A stretch of 64,000 nucleotides of DNA from Frankia casuarinae (GTDB taxonomy: Bacteria; Actinomycetota; Actinomycetes; Frankiales; Frankiaceae), in NCBI RefSeq assembly GCF_000013345.1, contig NC_007777.1:930001-994000 (forward strand). Direction: 5' to 3'. Shown one piece after another: positions 24,966 through 34,329 of this stretch. Under the pieces are notes generated by a model that saw only the letters and a list, made by a program, of their open reading frames with translations, had not been told where the DNA came from and searched no databases. Position numbers and translations under genes: made by a program. Within the stretch, counting starts at the first letter, position 1. Every line of letters starts with the position of its first letter.

Positions 24966-26039
24966 ATGACAGCCATCGACGCCCGAACCAGCCCATCACG
25001 CACGCCTGCCCAGCCGGCCGCGACGGGCCTGGCAACTCCCGCCGAGCAGCTGCTGCGCGCCGCCCCGGCGGAGAACTTCCCGGTCTCGCCGTTCGTTCTG
25101 CCCGCGGCGGTTCGTTTCCACTTCAACGCGTTGTACGCCTTCAGCCGGCTCGTCGACAACCTCGGCGACGAGGCGGCCGGCGACCGGCTCGCCCTGCTCG
25201 ACCGGTTGTCGGCGGACCTCGAGGTGATCTGGACAGGTGGGCAGCCGGAGCTGCCGGTCCTGCGCCTGCTCGCGCGGACCGTGCGGGACTGTGACCTGCC
25301 CGCCGAACCGTTCCAGCGCCTCGTCGAGGCCAACCGGCAGGACCAGCGGGTCACCCGTTACGAGACCTTCGACGACCTGGTCCGCTACTGCACGCTCTCG
25401 GCCGATCCGATCGGACGGATGGTGCTGGGCGTCTTCGGGCTGGCGACCCCCGACCGGGTCGTGCTGTCGGACCGGGTGTGCACCGCCTTGCAGCTCGCCG
25501 AGCACTGGCAGGACGTGGCCGAGGACCTCGCCGCCGGCCGGATCTACCTGCCGCTGGAGGATCTGGACACCTTCGGGGTGACCGAGGCCGATCTGCGGGC
25601 TTCCGTCGCGAGTCCGGCCGTGCGCCATCTGATGGCCTTCGAGGTCGCTCGGGCCCGTACGGTGATCGACCAGGGCGCTCCCCTGGTGTCGATGGTGCCC
25701 GGGCGGCTGCGGCTGGCCCTGGCCGGTTTCGTGGGCGGGGGCCGGGCGGCGTTGGACGCGATCCGGCGCGCCGACTACGACGTGCTCGGTGGGCCACCGA
25801 AGGCGACGAAGCCACGGGTCGCCGAGTTCGCGCTGGCGGCGCTGGCCCGGTCGCTGGCTCCCGGAGCGTCGGCGGTGGCGCACACGGCGGCCGCCGTCGC
25901 CACCGCGACCAGCGCGGCCGGGGCCTGGCCGGGTTCCGGTTCCGGTTCCACAGCCCACGGCGGCACCGCCGCGACGAGTACCCAGGCCGGCGTCCCCGCA
26001 GCACAGTCCGTTCTTCCGGAGATGGGTGAGGTTCGATGA
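24966..26039 (+). CDS. hpnC: Hydroxysqualene synthase HpnC
   Basis: A 357-residue member of the squalene/phytoene synthase family. It shows the first aspartate-rich region (Y-A-F-S-R-L-V-D-N-L-G-D-E, about 58-70) and the second (E-H-W-Q-D-V-A-E-D-L-A-A-G-R-I-Y-L-P, about 179-196). The H-W-Q-D-V form separates HpnC from HpnD. The pathway is farnesyl diphosphate to presqualene diphosphate (HpnD), hydroxysqualene (HpnC), then squalene (HpnE). The last 65 residues are a low-complexity Ala/Thr/Gly tail. ATG 24966 has a clear ribosome binding site. It is the first gene of the operon and overlaps hpnD by four bases. Confidence 0.95.
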   Translation: MTAIDARTSPSRTPAQPAATGLATPAEQLLRAAPAENFPVSPFVLPAAVRFHFNALYAFSRLVDNLGDEAAGDRLALLDRLSADLEVIWTGGQPELPVLRLLARTVRDCDLPAEPFQRLVEANRQDQRVTRYETFDDLVRYCTLSADPIGRMVLGVFGLATPDRVVLSDRVCTALQLAEHWQDVAEDLAAGRIYLPLEDLDTFGVTEADLRASVASPAVRHLMAFEVARARTVIDQGAPLVSMVPGRLRLALAGFVGGGRAALDAIRRADYDVLGGPPKATKPRVAEFALAALARSLAPGASAVAHTAAAVATATSAAGAWPGSGSGSTAHGGTAATSTQAGVPAAQSVLPEMGEVR

Positions 26040-26950
26040 GTACCGCGGCGCAGTTCCCCGCGGGCCGGCCGACCGTGGCGGAGGCGTATGCCGCCTGCGA
26101 GGCCGTGACCAAGGAGGCGGCACGCAACTTCTCCTACGGCATTCGCCTGCTGCCGGCCGAGAAGCGGGGGGCGCTGAGCGCCGTCTACGCGCTCGCCCGC
26201 CGCCTCGACGACATCGGCGACGGCGATCTTCCCGAGGAGGCGAAGTTCGCCGGGCTGGCGCAGGTCCGCGCGGAGGTCGAGGAGCTGGGGACGAACAGCT
26301 CCGATGATCCGGTCTTCGTCGCCCTCGCCGACGCCGCCCGCCGGTTCCCGATCCCGTTGGAGGCGTTCATCGAACTCGCCGACGGGGTCGAGAGTGACGT
26401 GCGCGGCACCACCTACGACACGTTCGACGATCTCGTCGGCTACTGCCGCCTGGTCGCCGGGACGATCGGGCGTCTCTCGCTCGGCATCTTTGGCAGCGAG
26501 CGGGCCACCTCCCACCGCGACGCCTCGGGGGTCGCGGACGCCCTCGGGGTCGCACTCCAGCAGACGAACATCCTCCGGGACGTGCGCGAGGACCTGCTCG
26601 GCGGCCGGATCTACCTGCCGCGCCAGGAGCTGAAGGCCGCCGGCGTCGAACTCGAGGTGGACGCGACCGGTCGCCTCGGCGGCCCCCCCGACGCGCTCAT
26701 CGCGTACCTGCGGACGTCGGCGCAGCGAGCGGAGGAGTGGTATGGGCGTGGGCTCGTCCTGCTCGACCTGCTCGACCGGCGCAGCGCGGCCTGTTGTGGG
26801 GCGATGGCCGGCATCTACCTGCGGCTCAACCGGCGGATCAAGACCGATCCGTCCGCGGTGCTCGATCGTCGGCTGGCGCTGCCCGGCTGGGAGAAGGCGG
26901 TCGTCGCCGCCCGCAGCCTCGCGGGGCGGCCCGAGATGAGGGCGGCATGA
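26036..26950 (+). CDS. hpnD: Presqualene diphosphate synthase HpnD
   Basis: A 304-residue squalene/phytoene synthase family enzyme. The motifs are Y-A-L-A-R-R-L-D-D-I-G-D-G (about 49-61), Y-D-T-F-D-D-L-V-G-Y-C-R-L-V-A-G-T-I-G, and the second aspartate-rich motif Q-Q-T-N-I-L-R-D-V-R-E-D-L (about 179-191). It joins two farnesyl diphosphates to presqualene diphosphate. The length is normal, and the gene is coupled by ATGA overlaps to hpnC and hpnE. Confidence 0.96.
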   Translation: MSTAAQFPAGRPTVAEAYAACEAVTKEAARNFSYGIRLLPAEKRGALSAVYALARRLDDIGDGDLPEEAKFAGLAQVRAEVEELGTNSSDDPVFVALADAARRFPIPLEAFIELADGVESDVRGTTYDTFDDLVGYCRLVAGTIGRLSLGIFGSERATSHRDASGVADALGVALQQTNILRDVREDLLGGRIYLPRQELKAAGVELEVDATGRLGGPPDALIAYLRTSAQRAEEWYGRGLVLLDLLDRRSAACCGAMAGIYLRLNRRIKTDPSAVLDRRLALPGWEKAVVAARSLAGRPEMRAA

Positions 26951-28656
26951 CCACGGGTGCCGGTGCGGACGTCGCGCCGGCATGGGGGACGCGGCCCGCC
27001 GGGCGGACGGACGAACGCCCGCATCTCGCCGTCGTCGGCGGCGGGCTCGCGGGCATGGCCGCGGCGCTGCTGGCCGTGGACAGCGGGGCCCGCGTGACCC
27101 TGCTGGAGGCACGTCCCCGCCTCGGCGGGGCGACGACGTCGTTCCGGCGCGGGCAGCTGTGGATCGACACCGGCCAGCACGTGTTCATGCGGTGCTGCAC
27201 GGCCTACCGTGGGCTGCTGCAGCGACTCGGCGTCGAACACCTGACCACCCTGCAGTCCCGGCTGGACGTGCCGGTGCTGCTCGGCGACTCGTTGACCCGG
27301 ACCCGGCTGCGCCGGACGAGGGTCCCGCTGCCGGCGCCACTGCACCTGGCCCCGGCGTTGCTGGGGTACCAGGCGCTGCCGATCGCCGAACGGCTGCGGG
27401 CCGGGCTCGCGGCGTTTCAGCTCGGGCGGCTCGACCAGCGCTCCCCGGCGGTGGACGAGCAGTCGTTCGGCACCTGGTTGTCCACCCACGGCCAGGGCCC
27501 CGCGGCGACGAAGGCGTTGTGGGAACTGCTGACGGTCGCGACGCTGAACGTGCCCGCCGCCGACGCCTCCCTCGGCCTCGCAGCCAAGGTCGTGCGGACC
27601 GGTCTGCTGGAGGGCGCCGCCGCCGGGGACCTCGGCTGGGCCGAGGTCCCCCTGTCCCGACTGCACGGCGACGCGGCGATGGAGACGCTCACCGCGGCCG
27701 GCGCCGACGTGCGCACCGGGGTGAAGGTCCGGTCCATCACCGCCGCGGGCAGCGGATGGGAACTGGCCGTCACCGCGGGCGGGACCGGTCGCGGCGCGGC
27801 GGTGCCCGGCACCGACGACCGCGGCGTGCTGCGGGCGGACGCGGTCGTGCTCGCGGTGCCGCCGCCCGCCGCCGCGTCCCTTCTGCCAGCCGGCGCCGAA
27901 CCCGAGGCGGCCCGGCTGCGTGAGCTCGGCGACTCGCCGATCATCAACGTGCACATGATCTATCCTCGACCGGTGATCGACGGCCCGTTCCTGGCCGTGG
28001 TCGACTCGCCCATTCAATGGATCTTCGATCGCACGGTCTCCTCCGGGCTCGCCGCTGCCGGCCCGCCCGGTGCCCAGTACCTGGCGCTGTCGCAGTCCGC
28101 GGCGGAGCCATGGGTCGATCGTCCGGCGAACGAGCTGCGGACCCTGTTCGTCGAGGAGATGGCCCGGCTGTTCCCGGCCGCGCGGGCGGCCGGGCCACTG
28201 GAGGTTTTCGTCACTCGGGAACGTACGGCGACCTTCCGGCAGGTGCCCGGTTCGCTCGCGTTGCGTCCGGGCGCGTCGACCGGCCTGACCGGCTTCGCCC
28301 TGGCCGGAACCTGGACCGACACCGGATGGCCGGCGACCATGGAGTCGGCCGTGCGTAGCGGACTCACTGCTGTCCGTGAGAACCTGGCCGGTATGGGGGT
28401 CGACGTCAACGAGCCACGCGGGCCGGGCCCGCAGGCCCGAAGGACGGACGGACGGCTCCCCGAGCAGGTGGGTGAGTCGGTACCGGTAGGCACTGAATCG
28501 GTGAGCGCACCGGGCGGCGGCGCCACGGCCGCGCAGGTGCGGGATCCACAGGATCCACGAGGGGACAACGCGGTTCCCGCCGGATCGGCGGCGGTCGTCC
28601 GGCCGCTTCCGTCCGGCCAGCCAAGGCACACATCCACAGGGGGATTCCCGGTATGA
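26947..28656 (+). CDS. hpnE: Hydroxysqualene dehydroxylase HpnE
   Basis: A 569-residue flavoprotein of the amine oxidase/phytoene desaturase fold. The dinucleotide motif V-V-G-G-G-L-A-G-M-A-A-A is followed by E-A-R-P-R-L-G-G-A-T (about 26-65) and G-Q-H-V-F-M-R-C-C-T-A-Y-R, the HpnE-type signature. The C-terminal F-A-L-A-G-T-W-T-D-T-G-W-P-A-T-M-E-S-A-V-R-S-G motif closes the FAD site near residues 450-475. It reduces hydroxysqualene to squalene. The start ATG 26947 overlaps the hpnD stop; longer frames into hpnD are artefacts. The last 90 residues are a disordered tail not needed by homologues. Confidence 0.95.
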   Translation: MTTGAGADVAPAWGTRPAGRTDERPHLAVVGGGLAGMAAALLAVDSGARVTLLEARPRLGGATTSFRRGQLWIDTGQHVFMRCCTAYRGLLQRLGVEHLTTLQSRLDVPVLLGDSLTRTRLRRTRVPLPAPLHLAPALLGYQALPIAERLRAGLAAFQLGRLDQRSPAVDEQSFGTWLSTHGQGPAATKALWELLTVATLNVPAADASLGLAAKVVRTGLLEGAAAGDLGWAEVPLSRLHGDAAMETLTAAGADVRTGVKVRSITAAGSGWELAVTAGGTGRGAAVPGTDDRGVLRADAVVLAVPPPAAASLLPAGAEPEAARLRELGDSPIINVHMIYPRPVIDGPFLAVVDSPIQWIFDRTVSSGLAAAGPPGAQYLALSQSAAEPWVDRPANELRTLFVEEMARLFPAARAAGPLEVFVTRERTATFRQVPGSLALRPGASTGLTGFALAGTWTDTGWPATMESAVRSGLTAVRENLAGMGVDVNEPRGPGPQARRTDGRLPEQVGESVPVGTESVSAPGGGATAAQVRDPQDPRGDNAVPAGSAAVVRPLPSGQPRHTSTGGFPV

Positions 28657-29669
28657 CCATGACGGTTCCGGATGCGATCGAGCGTGGGCGGACCCTCACC
28701 GTGCCTGCCTTGCGCGCCACGGTGGATCGGCTCCACCCACGACTTCGTCACGTCGTCGCCTACCACCGCGGCTGGGTCGACGCCGAGGGCGCGCCACTGT
28801 CCGGCGGCGGGGGCAAGCTGGTACGCCCGGCGCTGGCGCTGCTGTCGGCGCAGGCCGCCGGCGCCCCGGCGGAGACCGGGCTGCCGGCAGCGGTCGCCGT
28901 CGAGCTGGTGCACGACTTCTCGCTGCTGCACGACGATCTTATGGACGGCGACACCGAGCGCCGCCACCGGCCCACGGCCTGGACGATCTTCGGTGCCGAC
29001 GGCGCGATCCTCGCCGGGGACGCGCTGCTCGGCCTCGCGACCCAGGTCCTGCTGGAGGTCGAGGGGGAGCCCGGCCGTCGTGCGGCGCTGATCCTGGGCG
29101 CGGGCGTCCAGGACCTCGTCCGTGGCCAGGCCGAGGACCTGATGTTCGAGAAACGGTCGGACGTCAGCGTCGCCGAGACGCTGCACATGGAGGACGGCAA
29201 GACCGGCGCGCTGCTGGCCTGCTCGGCCTCCCTCGGCGCCGTGCTCGCCGGGGCCGGTGACGACATGGTCAACGCCCTCGCCGAGTACGGCTCCCGGCTC
29301 GGCACCGCGTTCCAGCTCATCGACGACCTGCTTGGTATCTGGGGTGATCCCTCGGTGACCGGCAAGCCGGTGTTGTCGGACCTGCGTTCCCGCAAGAAGT
29401 CGGTGCCGGTCGTGGTGGCCCTGGAGGCCGGCGGAGCCGCGGCCGAGGAGCTGCGGGCGTTCCTCACCGGCACCGGGGAGTCCACCGAGGCGGAGCTGAC
29501 GCACATCGCGGACCTGATCGAGCGGGCCGGCGGGCGGGACTGGACCACCGCCGAGGCCGACGGCCAGCTGAAGGCCTGCGAGAACGTGCTCCGCTCGCTG
29601 TCGATGCCCGCCGAGATCGAGGCGGAACTGCTGGCCCTCGCGCGCTTCGTGACCGAACGAGACCGCTGA
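28653..29669 (+). CDS. Polyprenyl diphosphate synthase (FPP/GGPP type)
   Basis: A 338-residue trans-isoprenyl diphosphate synthase. It has the first aspartate-rich motif D-D-L-M-D-G-D (about 94-100), the basic R-R-H-R-P-T after it, and the second motif Q-L-I-D-D-L-L-G-I-W-G-D (about 222-233). The residues before the first motif (F-S-L-L-H) are small or aromatic, which does not settle chain length. In this operon it most likely supplies farnesyl diphosphate for squalene. It overlaps hpnE by four bases and is followed 100 bp later by shc. Confidence 0.93.
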   Translation: MTMTVPDAIERGRTLTVPALRATVDRLHPRLRHVVAYHRGWVDAEGAPLSGGGGKLVRPALALLSAQAAGAPAETGLPAAVAVELVHDFSLLHDDLMDGDTERRHRPTAWTIFGADGAILAGDALLGLATQVLLEVEGEPGRRAALILGAGVQDLVRGQAEDLMFEKRSDVSVAETLHMEDGKTGALLACSASLGAVLAGAGDDMVNALAEYGSRLGTAFQLIDDLLGIWGDPSVTGKPVLSDLRSRKKSVPVVVALEAGGAAAEELRAFLTGTGESTEAELTHIADLIERAGGRDWTTAEADGQLKACENVLRSLSMPAEIEAELLALARFVTERDR

Positions 29670-29769
29670 GGAGACGACGGGTGAGTGCAGTCGCCGTTCC
29701 CGCCCGGCCCGGCGATCAGCACGTTGATCGTCTTCATGACCATCGCATGTACGACGAGGGGAGTCGTCG

Positions 29770-31995
29770 ATGAGCCTGACCTCGGACCCGTCCCCGGCTG
29801 CTCCAAAGGCCGCGAAGAGCTCGAAGCGCGTTAACATTCCCGCGCCCGCCACGCCCGACGCTTACGGGATCTCCCGGTCCTCGCCACCGCTGTCCGGCGG
29901 TGGTGTGTCCGGCGGTGGTGTGTCCGGCGGTGGCGCGGCGACCGCCGACGGCACCCCGCCCACGACGCAGACCTCGGTCGATCCGGACCTGGCCGCGGCG
30001 ATGACCGCGGCCAACCAGGCTCGGGACCACCTCCTCGGGCTGCAGTCCGAGGAGGGCTGGTGGAAGGGCGACCTCGAGACGAACGTCACGATCGACGCCG
30101 AACACCTGTTCATGAAGCAGTTCCTCGGCATCCGCACCGAGGAGGAGACCGAGCCGATCGCCCGGTGGGTGCGGTCCCAGCAACTCGCGGACGGCGGCTG
30201 GGCCACGTACTACGGCGGACCGGCCGAGCTGTCCACCACGGTCGAGGCGTACATCGCCCTGCGTCTGGCCGGTGACGAGCCCGACGCCCCGCACATGGCG
30301 GCGGCGGCCGCGCTCATCCGCTCCCAGGGCGGGGTGGCGGCCGCCCGGGTGTTCACCCGCATCTGGCTGGCGACCTTCGGCGAGTGGTCCTGGGACGACG
30401 TGCCCGTCCTGCCGCCGGAACTGATCTTCCTGCCGTCCTGGTTCCCGCTGAACGTCTACGACTTCGGCTGTTGGGCCCGCCAGACGATCGTCGCGTTGAC
30501 GATCGTCGGGTCGCTCCGGCCCGTGCGCGACCTCGGCTTCAGCATCGACGAGATCAAGGTCGCGGCACCCGTGACGCCGCCGAAGCCGGCCCCGCTGCAC
30601 AGCTGGGAAGGCGCCTTCGAGCGGTTGGACGCGATCCTGCACCGCTATGAGCGCCGGCCGATCAAGGTGCTGCGCACCCTGGCGCTGCGCCGGGCCACCG
30701 AGTGGGTCGTCGCCCGCCAGGAGGCCGACGGGTGCTGGGGGGGCATCCAGCCGCCGTGGATCTACTCCGTCATGGCGCTGCATCTCATGGGATACCCCCT
30801 CAACCACCCGGTGATCGCCACGGCGTTCCGGGGAATGGAACGCTACATCATCCGGCGCGAGACCCCGGAGGGGCCGACCGCCCAGATCGAGGCATGCCAG
30901 TCGCCGGTCTGGGACACCGCGCTCGCGGTGGTCGCGCTCTCGGACGCCGGCGTCCCCGCCGACCATCCCGCGATGGTGCGGGCCGGCCGCTGGCTGGTCG
31001 ACGAAGAGGTCAGGGTGGCCGGGGACTGGGCGGTCCGCCGTCCGGCGCTCGCCCCTGGCGGCTGGGCGTTCGAGTTCGACAACGACTTCTACCCGGATAC
31101 CGACGACACCGCCGAGGTCGTGTTGGCGCTGCGTCGCCTGCTCGGTGGCAGCCATGTCACCCCGGGTGGCACCGTCACCCCGAGTGGCAGCGTCACCCCG
31201 GGCGGCACCGCCGAGCTCTCGCCGGCCGCGCGTGACCGCGCCTCCCGCGGCCTCGCGGCGGTCGACCCGCAGCTGGCCGGGGCGATGCGCGCGGCCGCGG
31301 CCCGTGGGGTCGACTGGAGCGTCGGCATGCGGTCGTCGGACGGGGCCTGGGGTGCCTTCGACGCCGACAACGTGCGGACGCTGACAGCGAAGATCCCGTT
31401 CTGCGACTTCGGCGAGGTTGTCGACCCGCCGTCGGCGGACGTCACCGCCCACATCGTGGAGATGCTGGCCGACCTCGGCCGTTCCGACCACCCGATCACC
31501 CGGCGGGCGGTGCAATGGCTGCTGGACAACCAGGAACCGGGCGGCTCCTGGTTCGGCCGGTGGGGGATCAACCACGTCTACGGCACCGGCGCCGTGGTTC
31601 CGGCGCTGATCGCCGCCGGCGTTCCCGCCGACCACCCGGCGATCACAGCCGCGGTGCGCTGGCTGCTGGAGCACCAGTCGCCCGACGGTGGATGGGGTGA
31701 GGACCCACGCTCCTACGACGATCCGGCCTGGATCGGTCGGGGTGAGCTCACCGCCTCGCAGACCGCCTGGGCCCTGCTCGCGCTGCTGGCTGTCGACCCG
31801 CACAGCAAGGCCGTCAAACGGGGAGTGCGCTGGCTGTGCGAGACCCAGCGGCCGGATGGGACCTGGGACGAGCCCCAGTTCACCGGAACCGGTTTCCCCG
31901 GTGACTTCTACCTCAACTACCACCTGTACCGGCTGGTCTTCCCGCTGACCGCGCTCGGTCGGTACGTGACCCTCACCGGGGTGGCCACGCCATGA
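29770..31995 (+). CDS. shc: Squalene-hopene cyclase
   Basis: A 741-residue class II terpene cyclase. It has the catalytic D-T-D-D (D-x-D-D, about residues 441-444), the D-N-x-R-x-L-T-A-K-I-P-F-C-D-F-G-E-V-V-D-P-P-S-A-D-V-T region, and several QW repeats (Q-S-x-E-G-W-W, Q-x-x-D-G-C-W-G-G, Q-x-x-D-G-G-W-G-E, Q-R-P-D-G-T-W-D). It converts squalene to hopene and hopanol at the membrane. A long N-terminal tail with S-G-G-G-V repeats and an inserted Thr/Pro/Gly repeat after the D-x-D-D region (31157-31210) are extra to the family. GAGGGGAG precedes ATG 29770. It overlaps the next gene by four bases. Confidence 0.97.
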   Translation: MSLTSDPSPAAPKAAKSSKRVNIPAPATPDAYGISRSSPPLSGGGVSGGGVSGGGAATADGTPPTTQTSVDPDLAAAMTAANQARDHLLGLQSEEGWWKGDLETNVTIDAEHLFMKQFLGIRTEEETEPIARWVRSQQLADGGWATYYGGPAELSTTVEAYIALRLAGDEPDAPHMAAAAALIRSQGGVAAARVFTRIWLATFGEWSWDDVPVLPPELIFLPSWFPLNVYDFGCWARQTIVALTIVGSLRPVRDLGFSIDEIKVAAPVTPPKPAPLHSWEGAFERLDAILHRYERRPIKVLRTLALRRATEWVVARQEADGCWGGIQPPWIYSVMALHLMGYPLNHPVIATAFRGMERYIIRRETPEGPTAQIEACQSPVWDTALAVVALSDAGVPADHPAMVRAGRWLVDEEVRVAGDWAVRRPALAPGGWAFEFDNDFYPDTDDTAEVVLALRRLLGGSHVTPGGTVTPSGSVTPGGTAELSPAARDRASRGLAAVDPQLAGAMRAAAARGVDWSVGMRSSDGAWGAFDADNVRTLTAKIPFCDFGEVVDPPSADVTAHIVEMLADLGRSDHPITRRAVQWLLDNQEPGGSWFGRWGINHVYGTGAVVPALIAAGVPADHPAITAAVRWLLEHQSPDGGWGEDPRSYDDPAWIGRGELTASQTAWALLALLAVDPHSKAVKRGVRWLCETQRPDGTWDEPQFTGTGFPGDFYLNYHLYRLVFPLTALGRYVTLTGVATP
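29892..29934 (+). repeat. 15-bp tandem repeat in shc 5' end
   Basis: Unit GTCCGGCGGTGGTGT, nearly three copies, encoding S-G-G-G-V in the non-conserved N-terminal tail. Confidence 0.75.
31157..31210 (+). repeat. 18-bp degenerate tandem repeat inside shc
   Basis: About three copies of a TCACCCCGGGTGGCACCG-like unit encode V-T-P-G-G-T / V-T-P-S-G-S, an insertion in a surface loop just after the catalytic D-x-D-D region. Confidence 0.75.
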
Positions 31996-33818
31996 ACATC
32001 TTCGCATCCGCGGCCGGCGGCGACGGGAACGCCGGGGGCGCAGGGGACGTCGGGGACGGCGCGTCCGCCGGGGACGGCGCGTCCGCCGCCACGACGAGCG
32101 CGGCTCAGAGGGCCGTCGCCGCGGCCGCGGGTGCCGGGATCAGGACCGTTCCGGCCTCCCCCACCGAGATCCCGGCGCAGGAGTCGTCGTCGCCGTCCCT
32201 GCCGTCGGCCGCGCTCCCGGCGTCGGTCCACCGGCCGGCCGCGGCGGTCGTCCCGGAGCAGGAGCCAACCCCCGTGCGCGGTCGGGCGCGGCTGGTCGTC
32301 GCGGCGGCCCTGCGGGTCGAGGCAATGGCCGCCGGTCGGTCGGGCCTCAGCGCGGACACCGTCATCGTGCGCACCGGCATGGGTCCGGAACGGGCGCGCA
32401 AGGCCGCCCGGCTGGTGCGCGACACAGGCCCGGACGCCGTCGCCCTCGTCGGTCTCTCCGGGGGACTGGCGGCCGGGATCGAGCCCGGTGACGTCGTCGT
32501 GGCCAGCGAGATCCGCAACGCCGACGGCACCGTCGCCGGCCGTTGCGCGGCCGCGCCCCTGCTGGCCGGCGACCTGCGCCGGCTCGGGCTCACCGTGCAC
32601 GTCGGCCCGATCGTCACCGTGCCGCGGCTCGTCGGCGGCACGGCCCGCGCGGAACTCGCCGCGACCGGGGCCCTTGCCGTCGACATGGAGTCCGCGGAGC
32701 TGGCGGCGGGAGTCGGCGACGTGCCGTTCGCCGCCGTCCGCGTCATCGTCGACACGGCGGCGCAGCCGCTGGGACGTATCGACCTGGCCCGCCGCGGAAT
32801 CCGTGGTCTGCGCACGATGCGTCCGCTCGGGCGCCCCATCGAGGCGTGGGCCGCCGCGGTCGGCCGTCGCCAGGTTCTGCTCGCCGAGCCGCGGGCGTTC
32901 TGCGCCGGCGTCGAACGGGCGATCGAGGTCGTCGAGCGCGCCCTGGAGATCTACGGCGCGCCGGTCTACGTCCGTAAGCAGATCGTGCACAACGCCCACG
33001 TGGTAGCCGACCTGGCCAGCCGTGGAGCGATCTTCGTCGAGGAGCTCGACGAGGTGCCCGGCGGCTCGACGGTCGTCTTCTCCGCGCACGGAGTGGCCCC
33101 GGCCGTCTGGGACCAGGCGGGCGAGCGCGGCCTGTCCGTTATCGACGCCACCTGTCCGCTGGTGGAGAAGGTGCACACCGAGGCCCGCCGGTTCACCGCC
33201 CGCGGGGACACCGTGCTGCTCATCGGCCATTCCGGCCACGAGGAGGTGGACGGAACCCTCGGCGAGGCGCCCGGCCGCATCACGCTGGTCGAGTCCTCGG
33301 CCGACGTCGGCTCCCTCGACGTTCCCGATCCCGAGCGCGTTACCTACCTCATGCAGACCACGCTGGCCCTGGACGAGGCCGCGGAGGTCGTCGACGCGTT
33401 GACGGAGCGGTTCCCGGCGATCGTCGGGCCGGGCTCCACCGATATCTGCTACGCGACCTCGAACCGGCAGAACGCGGTCCGCAAGGTTGCCGAGGAGGCC
33501 CAGCTCGTCCTCGTCGTCGGCTCGGCCAACAGCGCGAACTCCGTGCGGCTCGTCGAGGTGAGCAGGCGCGACGGCGTCGAGGCGCATCTGGTCGGGGACG
33601 TCGGGGACGTGCATCTGTCCTGGCTTGCCGGCGTGGACACGATCGGCATCTCGGCCGGCGCCTCGGCCCCGCCGTCCCTCGTCAACGAGCTCCTGACCGC
33701 GTTGTCGGGTCTCGGCGCGACGGACGTCTCGGTGCGTTCCGTCGGCACCGAGACGCTCGCCTTCCACCTGCCCAAGGAACTGCGCCGACCGGCCCCGGCG
33801 CCCGTTCCAGGGCCATAG
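31992..33818 (+). CDS. HpnG-type nucleoside phosphorylase fused to IspH
   Basis: A 608-residue two-domain protein. After a 95-residue disordered tail, residues about 97-285 match the HpnG/purine-nucleosidase family (V-A-A-A-L-R-V-E, G-M-G-P-E-R-A, G-L-S-G-G-L-A, D-M-E-S-A-E-L). HpnG removes adenine from adenosylhopane. Residues about 293-600 are IspH (4-hydroxy-3-methylbut-2-enyl diphosphate reductase), with the three iron-sulfur cysteines in F-C-A-G-V (304), A-T-C-P-L-V (388) and D-I-C-Y-A-T-S-N-R-Q (486) and the G-H-x-G-H-E-E-V proton-relay motif. The same polypeptide thus serves isoprenoid precursor supply and hopanoid side-chain processing. It overlaps shc by four bases. Both domains look intact. 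Confidence 0.93.
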   Translation: MNIFASAAGGDGNAGGAGDVGDGASAGDGASAATTSAAQRAVAAAAGAGIRTVPASPTEIPAQESSSPSLPSAALPASVHRPAAAVVPEQEPTPVRGRARLVVAAALRVEAMAAGRSGLSADTVIVRTGMGPERARKAARLVRDTGPDAVALVGLSGGLAAGIEPGDVVVASEIRNADGTVAGRCAAAPLLAGDLRRLGLTVHVGPIVTVPRLVGGTARAELAATGALAVDMESAELAAGVGDVPFAAVRVIVDTAAQPLGRIDLARRGIRGLRTMRPLGRPIEAWAAAVGRRQVLLAEPRAFCAGVERAIEVVERALEIYGAPVYVRKQIVHNAHVVADLASRGAIFVEELDEVPGGSTVVFSAHGVAPAVWDQAGERGLSVIDATCPLVEKVHTEARRFTARGDTVLLIGHSGHEEVDGTLGEAPGRITLVESSADVGSLDVPDPERVTYLMQTTLALDEAAEVVDALTERFPAIVGPGSTDICYATSNRQNAVRKVAEEAQLVLVVGSANSANSVRLVEVSRRDGVEAHLVGDVGDVHLSWLAGVDTIGISAGASAPPSLVNELLTALSGLGATDVSVRSVGTETLAFHLPKELRRPAPAPVPGP

Positions 33819-33904
33819 TGCGCCCGGCTCCCGGGCGGTCCCGAGGTGCGGCCCGGCGAGGGCGAAGCCGGTGGCGTCGCCCGGGCGACACGGTGGGGTT
33901 CGGT

Positions 33905-34270
33905 TCAGCCGGATGCGGCGCCGCGATCGGCCGCGGGCGGCCGGGTCGGTGCGGCGTGCCGCTCACCCCACCGGCGCAGGGCCAGCAGGACCGGTGCCAG
34001 GTCCCGGCCGGAGGACGTCAGCCGGTACTCGTGCCGGGACCGGGCGCCCGCCTCCTGGTACGGCTGACGCTCCAGCACCCCCGCGCGCTCCAGCGCCCGC
34101 AGCCGCTCGACCAGCACGGCTCGGGGCGCCCCGGTGCCGGCCCGGATGCCCTCGAAGCGGTGGACCCCCAGCGTGATCTCCCGGATGACCAGCAGGGACC
34201 AGCGCTCACCCACGACCTCCAGCGTCCGCGCGATCGGACAGGCCCGCGGGCCGTCGGACGATTCCTGCAT
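33905..34270 (-). CDS. HxlR family transcriptional regulator
   Basis: A 121-residue winged-helix protein with the HxlR signature: an N-terminal C-P-I-A-R-T-L-E-V-V-G-E-R-W-S-L-L-V-I-R-E-I, then R-F-x-x-I-R, L-V-E-R-L-R-A-L-E-R-A-G-V-L-E-R and Y-R-L-T-x-x-G-R-D-L. The single Cys near residue 11 is where redox- or electrophile-sensing members carry their sensor. It is divergent from the PaaI-type thioesterase gene, with an inverted repeat between them, so it probably controls that gene and itself. Confidence 0.9.
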   Translation of the reverse strand: MQESSDGPRACPIARTLEVVGERWSLLVIREITLGVHRFEGIRAGTGAPRAVLVERLRALERAGVLERQPYQEAGARSRHEYRLTSSGRDLAPVLLALRRWGERHAAPTRPPAADRGAASG

Positions 34271-34284
34271 CGGTGCATCCTATC

Positions 34285-34301
34285 GATACTGGGTACGTAT
34301 C
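34285..34301. promoter_or_regulatory. HxlR operator candidate
   Basis: GATAC-N7-GTATC, a perfect inverted repeat in the 59-bp gap between the divergent HxlR and thioesterase genes, in a GTAC-centred AT-richer stretch. Confidence 0.6.
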
Positions 34302-34329
34302 CTGAATGCAGCCAGTCTAGGCTGCGGGC

